23,748 nucleotides of DNA. Origin: Treponema sp. (lineage in GTDB: Bacteria; Spirochaetota; Spirochaetia; Treponematales; Treponemataceae). The translations under genes and the position numbers were made by a program. The notes below the pieces were generated by a model that was given only the letters and a program-made list of their open reading frames with translations, had not been told where the DNA came from and did not search any database. Shown here in pieces: positions 1-7,333 of this stretch. The stretch covers positions 1 through 23,748 of the forward strand of contig JAEDFA010000029.1 of the NCBI GenBank assembly GCA_016293005.1, read 5' to 3'. Numbering within the stretch: the first letter of the stretch is position 1; every line of letters starts with the position of its first letter.

Positions 1-10
1 GTATGATTTT

Positions 11-113
11 TTTTAACGGATTTGCTATTAAGCACAAGCTGCCAGACTTTTTTTTCCATCTAATATTTATTTTAGGATTTGTTATTGAACACAAGCTACG
101 AGGCTCTTTTTTT
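11..113. repeat. Two imperfect direct repeats, about 45 bp each, ending in T-runs
   Basis: Unit 1 (about 11-55) and unit 2 (about 69-113) share the order TTTTA, GGATTTG, a variable centre, CACAAGCT, then a run of seven or eight T. In the core (18-40 against 75-97), 20 of 23 bases match and all three differences are transitions. Neither unit forms a convincing hairpin, so they are not classic intrinsic terminators despite the T-runs. They fill the space just upstream of the alkylation repair gene. They could be the end of a larger repeat family cut by the window edge. The function is unknown. Confidence 0.6.
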
Positions 114-127
114 ATTGGAGTTGAGGA

Positions 128-844
128 ATGCAAGAGATTATTGATGAACTTTTAAAAAATCAGGATATGGAGTATAAAAAATTTCAGGAGAAATTGATTC
201 CATCTGTGGAGGCGGATAAAATTATTGGAGTTAGAACTCCTTTTCTTCGTTTGATGGCAAAAAGAATTTTTAATGAAAATAAATATGTAGAATTTTTCTC
301 TGAACTTCCGCATAAGTATTTTGAAGAAAATCAGATACACGGATTTCTTTTTTCTTGGATTAAGGATTATGATTTTCTTGTTACTGAATTGGTAAAATTT
401 TTCCCGTATATTGATAATTGGGCAACTTGCGATCAGATTTCTCCGTGTATTTTTCAAAAAAATAAAGAAAAAATTTTCCCTAAAATTGTAGAATGGTGTT
501 CTTCGGGGGACGATGAGGAATATAAAGTTCGGTTTTCAATTAGAATGATGATGAATTATTTTCTAGATTCTGACTTTTCGGAAGATAAATTATATATAAT
601 TTCAGATATAAAAAGTGAAAAATATTATGTACAGATGATGATTGCATGGTTTTTTGCTACTGCGTTAGCAAAACAATATTCTTCTGCATTGAAAATTATA
701 AAGGAGCAAGAACTTGAACCGTGGACGCATAATAAGGCAATTCAGAAGGCACTTGAAAGTTTTCGTGTATCAGATGAGCATAAGAATGAACTTCGGAATC
801 TGAAAATTCATGGAGATTTTAAGAAATTCTCTTTTAAGATTTGA
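128..844 (+). CDS. DNA alkylation repair protein, AlkD-like HEAT-repeat glycosylase family
   Basis: This 238-residue protein has no signal peptide and fits the AlkC/AlkD family (DNA alkylation repair enzyme, PF08713). These cytosolic all-helical HEAT-repeat proteins excise N3- and N7-alkylated purines. Family-type segments are visible: the N-terminal YKKFQEKLIPSV and GVRTPFLRLMAKRI stretch (about 17-46), HGFLFSWIKDY (about 71-81), DNWATCDQISP (about 97-107), and a C-terminal WTHNKAIQKALES helix. Length is typical. The ATG follows a good GGAG/GAGG site at 116-125. It is transcribed alone and converges on pyrH with 25 bp between the stops. Family membership is fairly sure; the exact substrate cannot be read from sequence. 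Confidence 0.85.
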   Translation: MQEIIDELLKNQDMEYKKFQEKLIPSVEADKIIGVRTPFLRLMAKRIFNENKYVEFFSELPHKYFEENQIHGFLFSWIKDYDFLVTELVKFFPYIDNWATCDQISPCIFQKNKEKIFPKIVEWCSSGDDEEYKVRFSIRMMMNYFLDSDFSEDKLYIISDIKSEKYYVQMMIAWFFATALAKQYSSALKIIKEQELEPWTHNKAIQKALESFRVSDEHKNELRNLKIHGDFKKFSFKI

Positions 845-869
845 AATTTTCAGATTCTTTGTTTGGAAA

Positions 870-1568
870 TTAATTACCGATTTTTGTTCCTATGAAAGAT
901 TTTTCGTTTAGAATGTTTTTGATGTTATCGATATTTTTTCCGGCTGCACAGATAACTGTCATATTACATTCATCGGCTTTTTTTGATGCGATAGGATCAA
1001 AAGGACAGTTTTTTCCTGGAGTCCAGTCATCACCAATCATTTTTCTGAAATCTTTCCATGAAATTGAATCAATTGGTTTTGCATCAGGATTTTTTCGCGG
1101 GTCATCAGTGTAGACTTTTTCGATATTTGAAAGATTTACGAGTGTTTTTGCGTTAAATTTTTCAGCAAGGAGAACTGCGTCATTATCTGTTGAAAAACCT
1201 GGTTTCCAGCCAGCTGCAATAAGAATTCTTCCTGAAAAATTTATATTTTCGGTAGGATTATACACAACATCATTTTCACATAATGAACCGAATGATGCTT
1301 TTACAAGTTGAGCATTAAGTCGTGTTGCCATAATTCCAATCCAATCAGCATCGTTTTGAATTGGTGTCGAATCTGTTTTTTGCATGACATCGGAATAGGC
1401 ATTCTGATAAACCCTTGCAGGAGAGCCGCCTCCGATTACTAAAATAAGTTTTCGTTCATTGTCTTCTAAAAGCCATTCTTTTACCATGTTGATGAACTGA
1501 GAAAGAAAAGTCGTGTCAGGATTGTCAGGGACTACGATTGAACCTCCGACTGAAAGAACTTTAATCAT
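870..1568 (-). CDS. pyrH: UMP kinase
   Basis: This 232-residue amino-acid-kinase-fold enzyme would phosphorylate UMP to UDP with ATP in pyrimidine nucleotide synthesis. The N-terminal LSVGGSIVVPDNP (about 5-17) is the phosphate-binding segment in the form typical of archaeal and spirochaetal UMP kinases rather than the E. coli type. LILVIGGGSPARVYQNA (about 41-57) is the second glycine-rich segment, FSTDNDAVLLAE (about 125-136) the acceptor region, and LVNLSNIEKVYTDDPRKNPDA (about 143-163) the ATP-contacting segment. A GGAGG site lies about 5 nt before the ATG. It is the last gene of the leftward cysS-sigma block, but the 90-bp gap to its upstream neighbour means separate transcription is possible. 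Confidence 0.92.
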   Translation of the reverse strand: MIKVLSVGGSIVVPDNPDTTFLSQFINMVKEWLLEDNERKLILVIGGGSPARVYQNAYSDVMQKTDSTPIQNDADWIGIMATRLNAQLVKASFGSLCENDVVYNPTENINFSGRILIAAGWKPGFSTDNDAVLLAEKFNAKTLVNLSNIEKVYTDDPRKNPDAKPIDSISWKDFRKMIGDDWTPGKNCPFDPIASKKADECNMTVICAAGKNIDNIKNILNEKSFIGTKIGN

Positions 1569-1658
1569 TTTTCCTCCAAAAATTTTAATGCCAGTTAAGG
1601 CAATTTTTATTTAGTTCACCTCTAAAAATAGAAATTCTTAAAGGTAATTTTGCTTAGA

Positions 1659-3380
1659 TTAGTATACACCGATTATTACTGGATCTGCCCAATATGAGGA
1701 GTATTTTATTTTTTCACCTGAGGCTTCTTCCCATATTGATTGTAGGGCAAATGTTTTTGGTCTGTATACTGTTTTGTTGTTTGAAAAACCTGCTTTTATA
1801 TCGTTAAATCCTCGTGAAAATGTTATGTGTTGTGCATCGAGGTTTCCAAAGTAAAATTCTTTTACATTGATGTCTTTTACCCAAGTCTGGTAAGAAAGTC
1901 CTGCTGCAATCGCAATGTCACACGGAATCCAGCCGACATTTTCTATGTAAAATTCTGTCCACCAGTGATTCTGTGATTTTAGGTTTGGATTGATTAAAAC
2001 TCCGCTATCTGTTAATGCAGGAATTCTTGAGGCTCTTAGAAGTGAAGTAAAGCAGACTGCAAAATCGTAGGCATCTCCTGTTTTTGTATTTAAAATATCG
2101 AGTGAAGATGTTTTTTCAGATCTTGTTTGCGAAAGAAGTGTAAAATTATTAAGCATATAATTGTAAATAAGTTTTGCTTTTGTATAAGGATTTTTTTCTT
2201 TTCCTGTGATTTTTTTTGCAAGGGAAATTATTTTTTCGTCATCACAAGGTGTAATATAGTCAGGTTCGAGTGCGTATTCGAGGTAGTTTATCGTGTCTGG
2301 CGTATAATTTTCAACTTGAGATTCTATAACTGAAGTGAGTGTTTCGTAGGTTGTTACTGCAAAATTTTGTGAAAATTTCTTTTTTTGAATTGCAGAGCGC
2401 TCTGAAGATGTTTGATGAATGACTGTGTGCTGAAAATTCTGGATTACAGGTTCAGGTGAAAATTCTATTATATTGACTTCCGGCTGTGAGACTGAAATAA
2501 CCGGGCGTGGACAGCGGATAATTATTGAAGAATTTTTGTCTGTAGAAGAATCAACTATATCGACTTCAACTTTTACGACATAAGTTTTAGGTGAGATGAA
2601 TTTTTTTGTTCCTGTTTTTGAATTTAATTTTATGTTGTAGGAAGGAGAAAGTCCTTTTAATGTTTCTACATATATTTTTCCTGAAGAAGCTCCATCTGGA
2701 ATGCGGACATGGATTTCTGAGTCTGACCAGTAAATGTAGTCAGAATTGTCTTCGTCTGCAAAAATGTATGAAATTTCCAGAGATTGTTTTTTTTCGTCTT
2801 TTTTTGAATTTTTGTCAGGATTGACCCGTTCGCATGAAAAATAAACTTTTGATTTTTCGCGTGTGTGCCCGAAGTTTTTTCCGAAAAGTTTGAGCACTTT
2901 GCCGATTCCTGTTTTTGAATTTTCTGAAGATGATAGAATTTGCGGAATCTGGCTTATAGAATTTTCTGTATTTTCCTGGGGAAGAAACGCAGCATTTGCA
3001 AAAAATTTAGGATTTGATTTTGTGTCTTTGTTCCCGACATATACAAGTCCATCCTGAATGTTTGGCGGAAGGATGAGTTTTATTTCTTCGTTTTTCCATG
3101 AGAGAATTGAACTTGCAGTCAGCCTGTTTCTGCCGTTGTTACCTTCGAATTCTACATAATTTGTGTCTTTTGATGAACCAAAATTTTCACCTTTAATGAC
3201 GATTAAGTCTCCCGGAGAGCCTGTTACTGGCGTGAGGGATGAAATTTTGGGTTCAGGTTTTGTTTTAAAACTTAATATAATTGAAAATGCAATTATTATT
3301 GCAAGAAAAAGAAACCCTGTTATCCAGCGGAGTACAGGAAATTTTCTGAAGAAATAATTTAATGGTTGAGTCTGATTCAC
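1659..3380 (-). CDS. Membrane-anchored IPT/TIG and transglutaminase-fold protein lacking the catalytic Cys
   Basis: This is a 573-residue protein. A short cytoplasmic N-terminus leads into one membrane span (about 17-37). Two IPT/TIG immunoglobulin-like domains follow (about 45-130 and 144-253; the first has SSLTPVTGSPGDLIVIKGENFG). After a linker comes a transglutaminase/protease-like domain (about 385-500) placed outside the membrane. The normal motif is G-x-C-x-D-x-A; here it reads GDAYDFA (435-441), so position 437 is Ala. The His (NHWWTEFY, H472) and Asp (PCD, D488) are kept. A Cys at 443 sits six residues on and probably cannot substitute. The GTG start overlaps the anti-sigma TGA (GTGA at 3377-3380), which points to translational coupling. 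I infer a role with the sigma/anti-sigma pair; peptidase or cross-linking activity is doubtful. Confidence 0.8.
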   Translation of the reverse strand: MNQTQPLNYFFRKFPVLRWITGFLFLAIIIAFSIILSFKTKPEPKISSLTPVTGSPGDLIVIKGENFGSSKDTNYVEFEGNNGRNRLTASSILSWKNEEIKLILPPNIQDGLVYVGNKDTKSNPKFFANAAFLPQENTENSISQIPQILSSSENSKTGIGKVLKLFGKNFGHTREKSKVYFSCERVNPDKNSKKDEKKQSLEISYIFADEDNSDYIYWSDSEIHVRIPDGASSGKIYVETLKGLSPSYNIKLNSKTGTKKFISPKTYVVKVEVDIVDSSTDKNSSIIIRCPRPVISVSQPEVNIIEFSPEPVIQNFQHTVIHQTSSERSAIQKKKFSQNFAVTTYETLTSVIESQVENYTPDTINYLEYALEPDYITPCDDEKIISLAKKITGKEKNPYTKAKLIYNYMLNNFTLLSQTRSEKTSSLDILNTKTGDAYDFAVCFTSLLRASRIPALTDSGVLINPNLKSQNHWWTEFYIENVGWIPCDIAIAAGLSYQTWVKDINVKEFYFGNLDAQHITFSRGFNDIKAGFSNNKTVYRPKTFALQSIWEEASGEKIKYSSYWADPVIIGVY

Positions 3381-4027
3381 CGTAAATATCCTTGGAAGAA
3401 CGCTTGAGGCAGTTTTATTTCCATAGTTTTTTGTTCCTGACCCATGATGTCCGGGACTTTAATCTGAATTGTGATGTTGTTTTCAGAATTAAAATTTGGA
3501 CGGAACACTTCAACATCTTTTAAATTTGAAGAAGGCGACATATTCACATTTTGGGTAAGGTCGTTATAAAGATTACCATTAATTACGACATTTTGTGAAG
3601 ACAGTGGAGTGTTCTGCGGGCGTTCAATCGGCGTTATTTTTGCAAAATTTTTAGAATTTTCAGATTTTTGACCTGTTTTTTCTGTAAATTGAACAGGAAG
3701 AATTACGGCGGCAAAAACAGCAGCTGCTGCCGCAACCGGAATTATATAATTTGTAAACTGAAAATTTCTTTTTGTTTTTAAATCTGTGTTTTTTGAATAG
3801 CGAAGTTTTGTTTTAAGCCGTTCAAAACTGTCGTCAAGAAAAATTTTGTCAAGGCAGATGTTTTGCGCGTCAGACTGTAAGGCAAAATGATTTTTTTTGA
3901 GCAAAGCAAGTTTCGCTTCGCATTTTGGGCAGATTTTTAAATGCTGTTCGTATTGATTTGCGTAAACAGGCGGAAGTTCGTTATCTAAGTAAATGGAATG
4001 AATATCGTCAGTTGGGCAGGAACTCAT
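3377..4027 (-). CDS. Anti-sigma factor with N-terminal zinc-finger (ZAS) and one membrane span
   Basis: An N-terminal zinc-binding anti-sigma motif is clear: H10, then H29-x3-C33-x2-C36 in the form HLKICPKC, as in zf-HC2/ZAS proteins that hold ECF sigma factors at the membrane. A single span (NYIIPVAAAAAVFAAVILPV) sits near the middle, and an Asn- and Ser-rich extracytoplasmic tail follows. Two ATGs lie two codons apart. I chose the inner one (4027, 216 residues) because the AGGAG at 4034-4038 touches the outer ATG but is 6 nt from the inner one. It overlaps the sigma gene by 20 nt and is followed by an overlapping transglutaminase-like gene, so sigma, anti-sigma and a possible sensor form one coupled unit. 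Confidence 0.85.
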   Translation of the reverse strand: MSSCPTDDIHSIYLDNELPPVYANQYEQHLKICPKCEAKLALLKKNHFALQSDAQNICLDKIFLDDSFERLKTKLRYSKNTDLKTKRNFQFTNYIIPVAAAAAVFAAVILPVQFTEKTGQKSENSKNFAKITPIERPQNTPLSSQNVVINGNLYNDLTQNVNMSPSSNLKDVEVFRPNFNSENNITIQIKVPDIMGQEQKTMEIKLPQAFFQGYLR

Positions 4028-4562
4028 TTTCATCTCCTAATATTTGTTCAAGTTGTTTTCTGGCTCTAAAAATTCTTACCTTTACATTTCCTTCTGAAAT
4101 TCCAAGAATTTTCCCGATGTCTTTGTAGTTTAAATCGCTGTATTCTTTAAGGATTAGCGCTTCTTTTAGTTTTTTTGGAAGTTTATCAAGTGCAGTTCTT
4201 GCATCATTGATAATTTCAGACTGAAGAAGTTCGGTTTCTCCTGAAAGAACCTGTCTGTGATCTTCATACAAGGCTTTCTGGTATGCCTTGCGTTCACGGT
4301 TTTTGCGTTTAACATAATTTAGAGAAGCGTTTTTGACTACGCGGATTAACCAAAATTTTGCATCATTTATTGTAGGAAATTTAAGTTGTTTTTCATTTGC
4401 TTTTATCAGAGAATCATGAGATAAATCTTCTGCAGCTTCTTCATCATTTACAATGCGGAACGAAATTCTGTAAAGCATCTGCATAGTTTCTTCATAGATT
4501 TTTCTGAAATCTAAAGGGTTTGATGCGTCTAAAGGTTTTGCTTCGTCTAACTCACTTTCCAT
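4008..4562 (-). CDS. ECF-family RNA polymerase sigma factor (RpoE-like)
   Basis: This 184-residue protein has the two conserved ECF domains. Sigma-2 covers about 20-88: IYEETMQMLYRISFRIVNDE, then AEDLSHDSLIKA and FWLIRVVKNASLNYVKRKNR for core binding and -10 recognition. Sigma-4 covers about 122-175: LDKLPKKLKEALILKEYSDL, then YKDIGKILGISEGNVKVRIFRARKQL, a helix-turn-helix for the -35. There is no sigma-3, as expected. Its partner is the ZAS anti-sigma factor encoded directly downstream with a 20-nt overlap. The ATG has no good Shine-Dalgarno site. Upstream, GTAACTT (4595 to 4589, minus strand) resembles an ECF -35, so autoregulation is possible but unproven. The signal it responds to is unknown. 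Confidence 0.93.
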   Translation of the reverse strand: MESELDEAKPLDASNPLDFRKIYEETMQMLYRISFRIVNDEEAAEDLSHDSLIKANEKQLKFPTINDAKFWLIRVVKNASLNYVKRKNRERKAYQKALYEDHRQVLSGETELLQSEIINDARTALDKLPKKLKEALILKEYSDLNYKDIGKILGISEGNVKVRIFRARKQLEQILGDENEFLPN

Positions 4563-4606
4563 AAAATAATAACCACTTTTAAATGAAAAAGTTACACAGC
4601 ATTTTT

Positions 4607-4643
4607 AAAGAAACTGAAATCTTGAGTAAAAATCAGTTTCTTT
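4607..4643 (-). terminator. Perfect 11-bp hairpin at the cysS 3' end (possible partial terminator)
   Basis: AAAGAAACTGA (4607-4617) and TCAGTTTCTTT (4633-4643) are perfect inverted repeats around a 15-nt loop. The right arm includes the cysS stop codon. On the minus strand the descending arm ends in TTTCTTT and then runs into A, so the U-tract is short and partly inside the stem. It may reduce read-through from cysS into the sigma factor gene or protect the cysS 3' end rather than stop transcription fully. Confidence 0.55.
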
Positions 4644-6162
4644 TCCATGTTGTTCCTTGAGGAGTGTCGATGATTGTAATTCCTCTGTCTGAAAGAATTT
4701 TTCTGATTTCATCTGCCCGTGAAAAATTCTTTTCGGATTTTGCTTTTTTTCTTTCGTCTAAAAGTGCCTGAATTTCTTGTGCTTCCGGGTCTGATAAATT
4801 GTTCTTTAGTTCGTTTTGATTCTGTTTTTGGGAAAGTTCCTGTACTTTTTTTGCTTCATCGATAAGTTTAAGACCTAAAACGCTGTCCATTCTGTTTATG
4901 ACTTCAATAGTTTCTTTTGGTTCGATTGAATTATCCTTGAGTATTTTTGAAATCTGACTTAATGCAACAGGTGTTAAAAGATCGTTTTCAAGTGATGAAA
5001 TAAATGCGTCAAGATATTTTTTTGCACCTTCTGAAAGACCGTTTGTGTCTTTTGCCTGACCTTTTTTATAAATTTTTTCGTTTTCGAGCTGGATATTCGC
5101 TTTATTTGCAGTTTTTACGATTTTTTGAATGAGATTGTTTCTACCGTTTTTTGCAGAATCCATTGCATCCCAGCTGAAATAAATTTGTTTTCTATAGTGG
5201 CTGCTCAAAAGGAAAAATCGGTAGTCGAGCGCATTGTATCCTTTGTCTAAAATCGTTTGAAGTCTTAAAAAATTTCCTTGTGATTTTGACATTTTGTTTC
5301 CGCCTTCGATTACAAGGAATTCGTTGTGAAGCCAGTAATTTACCCATGGACCTTTTTTGCGTTCTTCTTCTGAAAAACTTCCTTCACTTTGTGCAATTTC
5401 GTTTGTGTGATGAACTGGAACATGGTCGATTCCGCCTGTATGAATGTCAAAATGTTTTCCAAGATATTTCATGCTCATTGCAGAACATTCAATGTGCCAG
5501 CCCGGATAACCTTGACCCCACGGAGAAGGCCATGTCATTGCCTGAGATTCAAATTTTGATTTTGTGAACCACAGAACAAAATCGCCTGGATTTTTTTTGT
5601 TTGAATCGATAACGACTTCTTTGCGTTTTCCGGCACCTTCTTTTAGTTCTTCAAGATTTAAATTTGCAAGTTTTCCGTAATCCGGGAAAGTTGAAATATC
5701 GAAATAAAGGTTTCCACCTGCCATATAAGTGTGTCCGTTTTTTTCGATTTGCTTGATTAATTCTATCATTTCGTCGATATGTTCTGTTGCTTTGCAGATT
5801 ACATCCGGGTGACGGATATTAAGAGCATCGATATCTTTCATGAAGGCATCTGTATAAAATTGTGCGATTTCAAGGACAGTCTGATGTTTTTCTTCGGCAG
5901 TTTTTACCATTTTGTCTTCACCGTCATCGCTGTCGCCAGTTAAGTGTCCGACATCTGTGATGTTCATTACATGTTTTATGTCATAGCCTAAAAAAGTGAG
6001 CGTTTTATCGAGAATATCGAGAAAAACATACGCCCGTAGATTTCCAATGTGTGCGTAGTTATAAACAGTAGGACCGCAGCCGTAAAAACCTACAAAATTT
6101 TCGTGAATCGGTTTGAACTCCTGAAGAGTGCGACCCATAGTATTGTATAACTTTAAACTCAT
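4633..6162 (-). CDS. cysS: Cysteinyl-tRNA synthetase
   Basis: This 509-residue class I aminoacyl-tRNA synthetase charges tRNA-Cys in the cytosol. The HIGH-type motif is HIGN (38-41) in YNYAHIGNLRAY, and KMSKS is at 290-294. The zinc ligands are present: C29 (FYGCGPTVYN), C226 (WHIECSAMS), H251 and E255 in HHTNEIAQSEG. The HTGGIDHVPVHHTNE form differs from the GGxDLxFPHHENE of E. coli but keeps the ligands. The C-terminus ends in IDTPQGTTWK, the usual end of the anticodon-binding region. A GAGG site lies 6 nt before the ATG. A strong promoter drives it leftward, and the ECF sigma gene follows after 70 bp. Identification is secure. Confidence 0.97.
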   Translation of the reverse strand: MSLKLYNTMGRTLQEFKPIHENFVGFYGCGPTVYNYAHIGNLRAYVFLDILDKTLTFLGYDIKHVMNITDVGHLTGDSDDGEDKMVKTAEEKHQTVLEIAQFYTDAFMKDIDALNIRHPDVICKATEHIDEMIELIKQIEKNGHTYMAGGNLYFDISTFPDYGKLANLNLEELKEGAGKRKEVVIDSNKKNPGDFVLWFTKSKFESQAMTWPSPWGQGYPGWHIECSAMSMKYLGKHFDIHTGGIDHVPVHHTNEIAQSEGSFSEEERKKGPWVNYWLHNEFLVIEGGNKMSKSQGNFLRLQTILDKGYNALDYRFFLLSSHYRKQIYFSWDAMDSAKNGRNNLIQKIVKTANKANIQLENEKIYKKGQAKDTNGLSEGAKKYLDAFISSLENDLLTPVALSQISKILKDNSIEPKETIEVINRMDSVLGLKLIDEAKKVQELSQKQNQNELKNNLSDPEAQEIQALLDERKKAKSEKNFSRADEIRKILSDRGITIIDTPQGTTWKRN

Positions 6163-6189
6163 AAAAACCTCGAAATTTCAATTTTCTTC

Positions 6190-6218
6190 ATTATAATGAA
6201 TAATTTACACCGTTTCAA
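6190..6218 (-). promoter_or_regulatory. cysS promoter, TTGAAA-N17-TATAAT
   Basis: On the minus strand TTGAAA (6218-6213) and a perfect TATAAT (6195-6190) are 17 bp apart. Transcription would start near 6183, giving a leader of about 20 nt that contains the cysS GAGG site. It is divergent from the murB promoter, with about 46 bp between the two -35 elements. Confidence 0.75.
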
Positions 6219-6264
6219 TTGAGAGTTTTTGTTTTAAAATGGCTATCACATTTAATTTCAAAGG

Positions 6265-6293
6265 TTCACAAAAATCTGGATTTTATATATAAT
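6265..6293 (+). promoter_or_regulatory. murB promoter, TTCACA-N17-TATAAT, predicting a leaderless mRNA
   Basis: TTCACA (6265-6270) and TATAAT (6288-6293) are 17 bp apart. Only 8 nt lie between the -10 and the murB ATG at 6302, and they are TTTTTTCT with no Shine-Dalgarno sequence. A start at the usual 6-8 nt below the -10 falls at or within two bases of the ATG. Confidence 0.75.
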
Positions 6294-6301
6294 TTTTTTC
6301 T

Positions 6302-7246
6302 ATGGATTTAATTTCTTGCGTAGAAAATTTTTGTAAATCTCATCCTGAATATTCTTTTACAGTCAGATTTCATGAACCGATTGCAGAAAAAACAACTTTT
6401 AAAATTGGCGGAACATCTCTTGTCTTCTGCGAACCGAACAATTTAAATTCTTTCTGCGGATTTTTAGAGTTTTTAATTATAAAAAAAATCAAATATTTTG
6501 TTTTAGGTGGCGGAAGTAATATCGTTTTCTGCGACAATGAATTTCCTGGCATTGTTCTTTCAACAGGAAAATTAAATTCAGTTTGTATAGAAGATTCTTC
6601 GGATTCTTCTGTTTTTGTAAGATGCTTTGCCGGTTCTCCTTTTTCAAAACTTGTCAGGTTTACACTTGAAAATGATTTGTGGGGCCTTCAGGAATTTTCT
6701 GGGCTTCCTGGTTCTGTCGGTGGGGCAGTTTTCATGAATGCAAGATGTTTTGAAAAAGAAATAAGCGATGTTTTTGAAAGCGCAGAATATTTTGATACAG
6801 AAACTTTGTCGCTTAAAAAAATTAGTTTTTCGCTTTCGGACTGGCAATACAAAAAATCGCCCTTTCAGAATCAAAACCGCATAATTCTTTCTTCTGTTTT
6901 CAGGCTTTCAAAAAAAACTTCTTTGTTTCATGAAGATTTAGTAAATGAAAATCGAAAATTCGTTTCTATGCGAAAGGAGAAAGGTCATTTTTCTTTTCCG
7001 AGTGCGGGAAGTGTTTTTAAAAATAATCGGGATTTTCATCTTCCAGCTGGGAAAATTATCGATGATTGCGGCTTAAAAGGAAAAAAATGCGGTAATGCTC
7101 AGATTGCACCGTTTCATGGAAATTTTATCATAAATCTTGGTGGTGCAACTCAAAGCGATGTAAAAAATCTTGTTCAGTCCGTTAAGGATGAAGTTTTAAA
7201 AAATAAAGGTTTTTTGCTTGAGCCTGAAATAATTTTTGTAGAATAG
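6302..7246 (+). CDS. murB: UDP-N-acetylmuramate dehydrogenase (UDP-N-acetylenolpyruvoylglucosamine reductase)
   Basis: This 314-residue cytosolic flavoenzyme reduces UDP-GlcNAc-enolpyruvate to UDP-MurNAc with NADPH in peptidoglycan synthesis. FAD-binding segments are visible: TTFKIGGTS (31-39), VLGGGSNIVF (67-76) and GLPGSVGGAVFMNA (134-147). The C-terminal MurB domain has SAGSVFKN (234-241), where S237 fits the catalytic proton donor, and LLEPEIIFVE (305-314), where E308 fits the second active-site acid. AGKIIDDCGLKG (249-260) is also a family segment. The first ATG has no ribosome-binding site, yet an excellent promoter places transcription start almost on it, so leaderless translation is likely. 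It diverges from cysS; the cyclic-nucleotide receptor gene follows after 87 bp. Confidence 0.96.
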   Translation: MDLISCVENFCKSHPEYSFTVRFHEPIAEKTTFKIGGTSLVFCEPNNLNSFCGFLEFLIIKKIKYFVLGGGSNIVFCDNEFPGIVLSTGKLNSVCIEDSSDSSVFVRCFAGSPFSKLVRFTLENDLWGLQEFSGLPGSVGGAVFMNARCFEKEISDVFESAEYFDTETLSLKKISFSLSDWQYKKSPFQNQNRIILSSVFRLSKKTSLFHEDLVNENRKFVSMRKEKGHFSFPSAGSVFKNNRDFHLPAGKIIDDCGLKGKKCGNAQIAPFHGNFIINLGGATQSDVKNLVQSVKDEVLKNKGFLLEPEIIFVE

Positions 7247-7279
7247 ATTAATTTTGTGGAAAAAAAATAAGAAGTCTTG

Positions 7280-7285
7280 TATAAT
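7280..7285 (+). promoter_or_regulatory. Candidate -10 (TATAAT) upstream of the cyclic-nucleotide receptor gene
   Basis: A perfect TATAAT lies in the 87-bp gap after murB. The upstream -35 is poor: GTGGAA at 18 bp spacing, or TTGTGG at 20 bp. Transcription would begin near 7292, about 42 nt before the TTG start. A poor -35 is compatible with an activator-dependent promoter, but that is inference. Confidence 0.45.
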
Positions 7286-7333
7286 AACTTATGAATATAT
7301 TGTCTACTTAGGCATTTTGTTCAGGGGAAACAG

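Noticed and set aside
1..59. Minus-strand frame starting at ATG 59 and open to the window edge (MEKKVWQLVLNS)
   Set aside because: There is no ribosome-binding site, it lies inside the direct-repeat pair, and the second repeat copy carries stops in the matching frame.
1589..1602. TGCC/GGCA hairpin as a terminator between the transglutaminase-like gene and pyrH
   Set aside because: The stem is only 4 bp with mismatches outside it, so it cannot be called with confidence.
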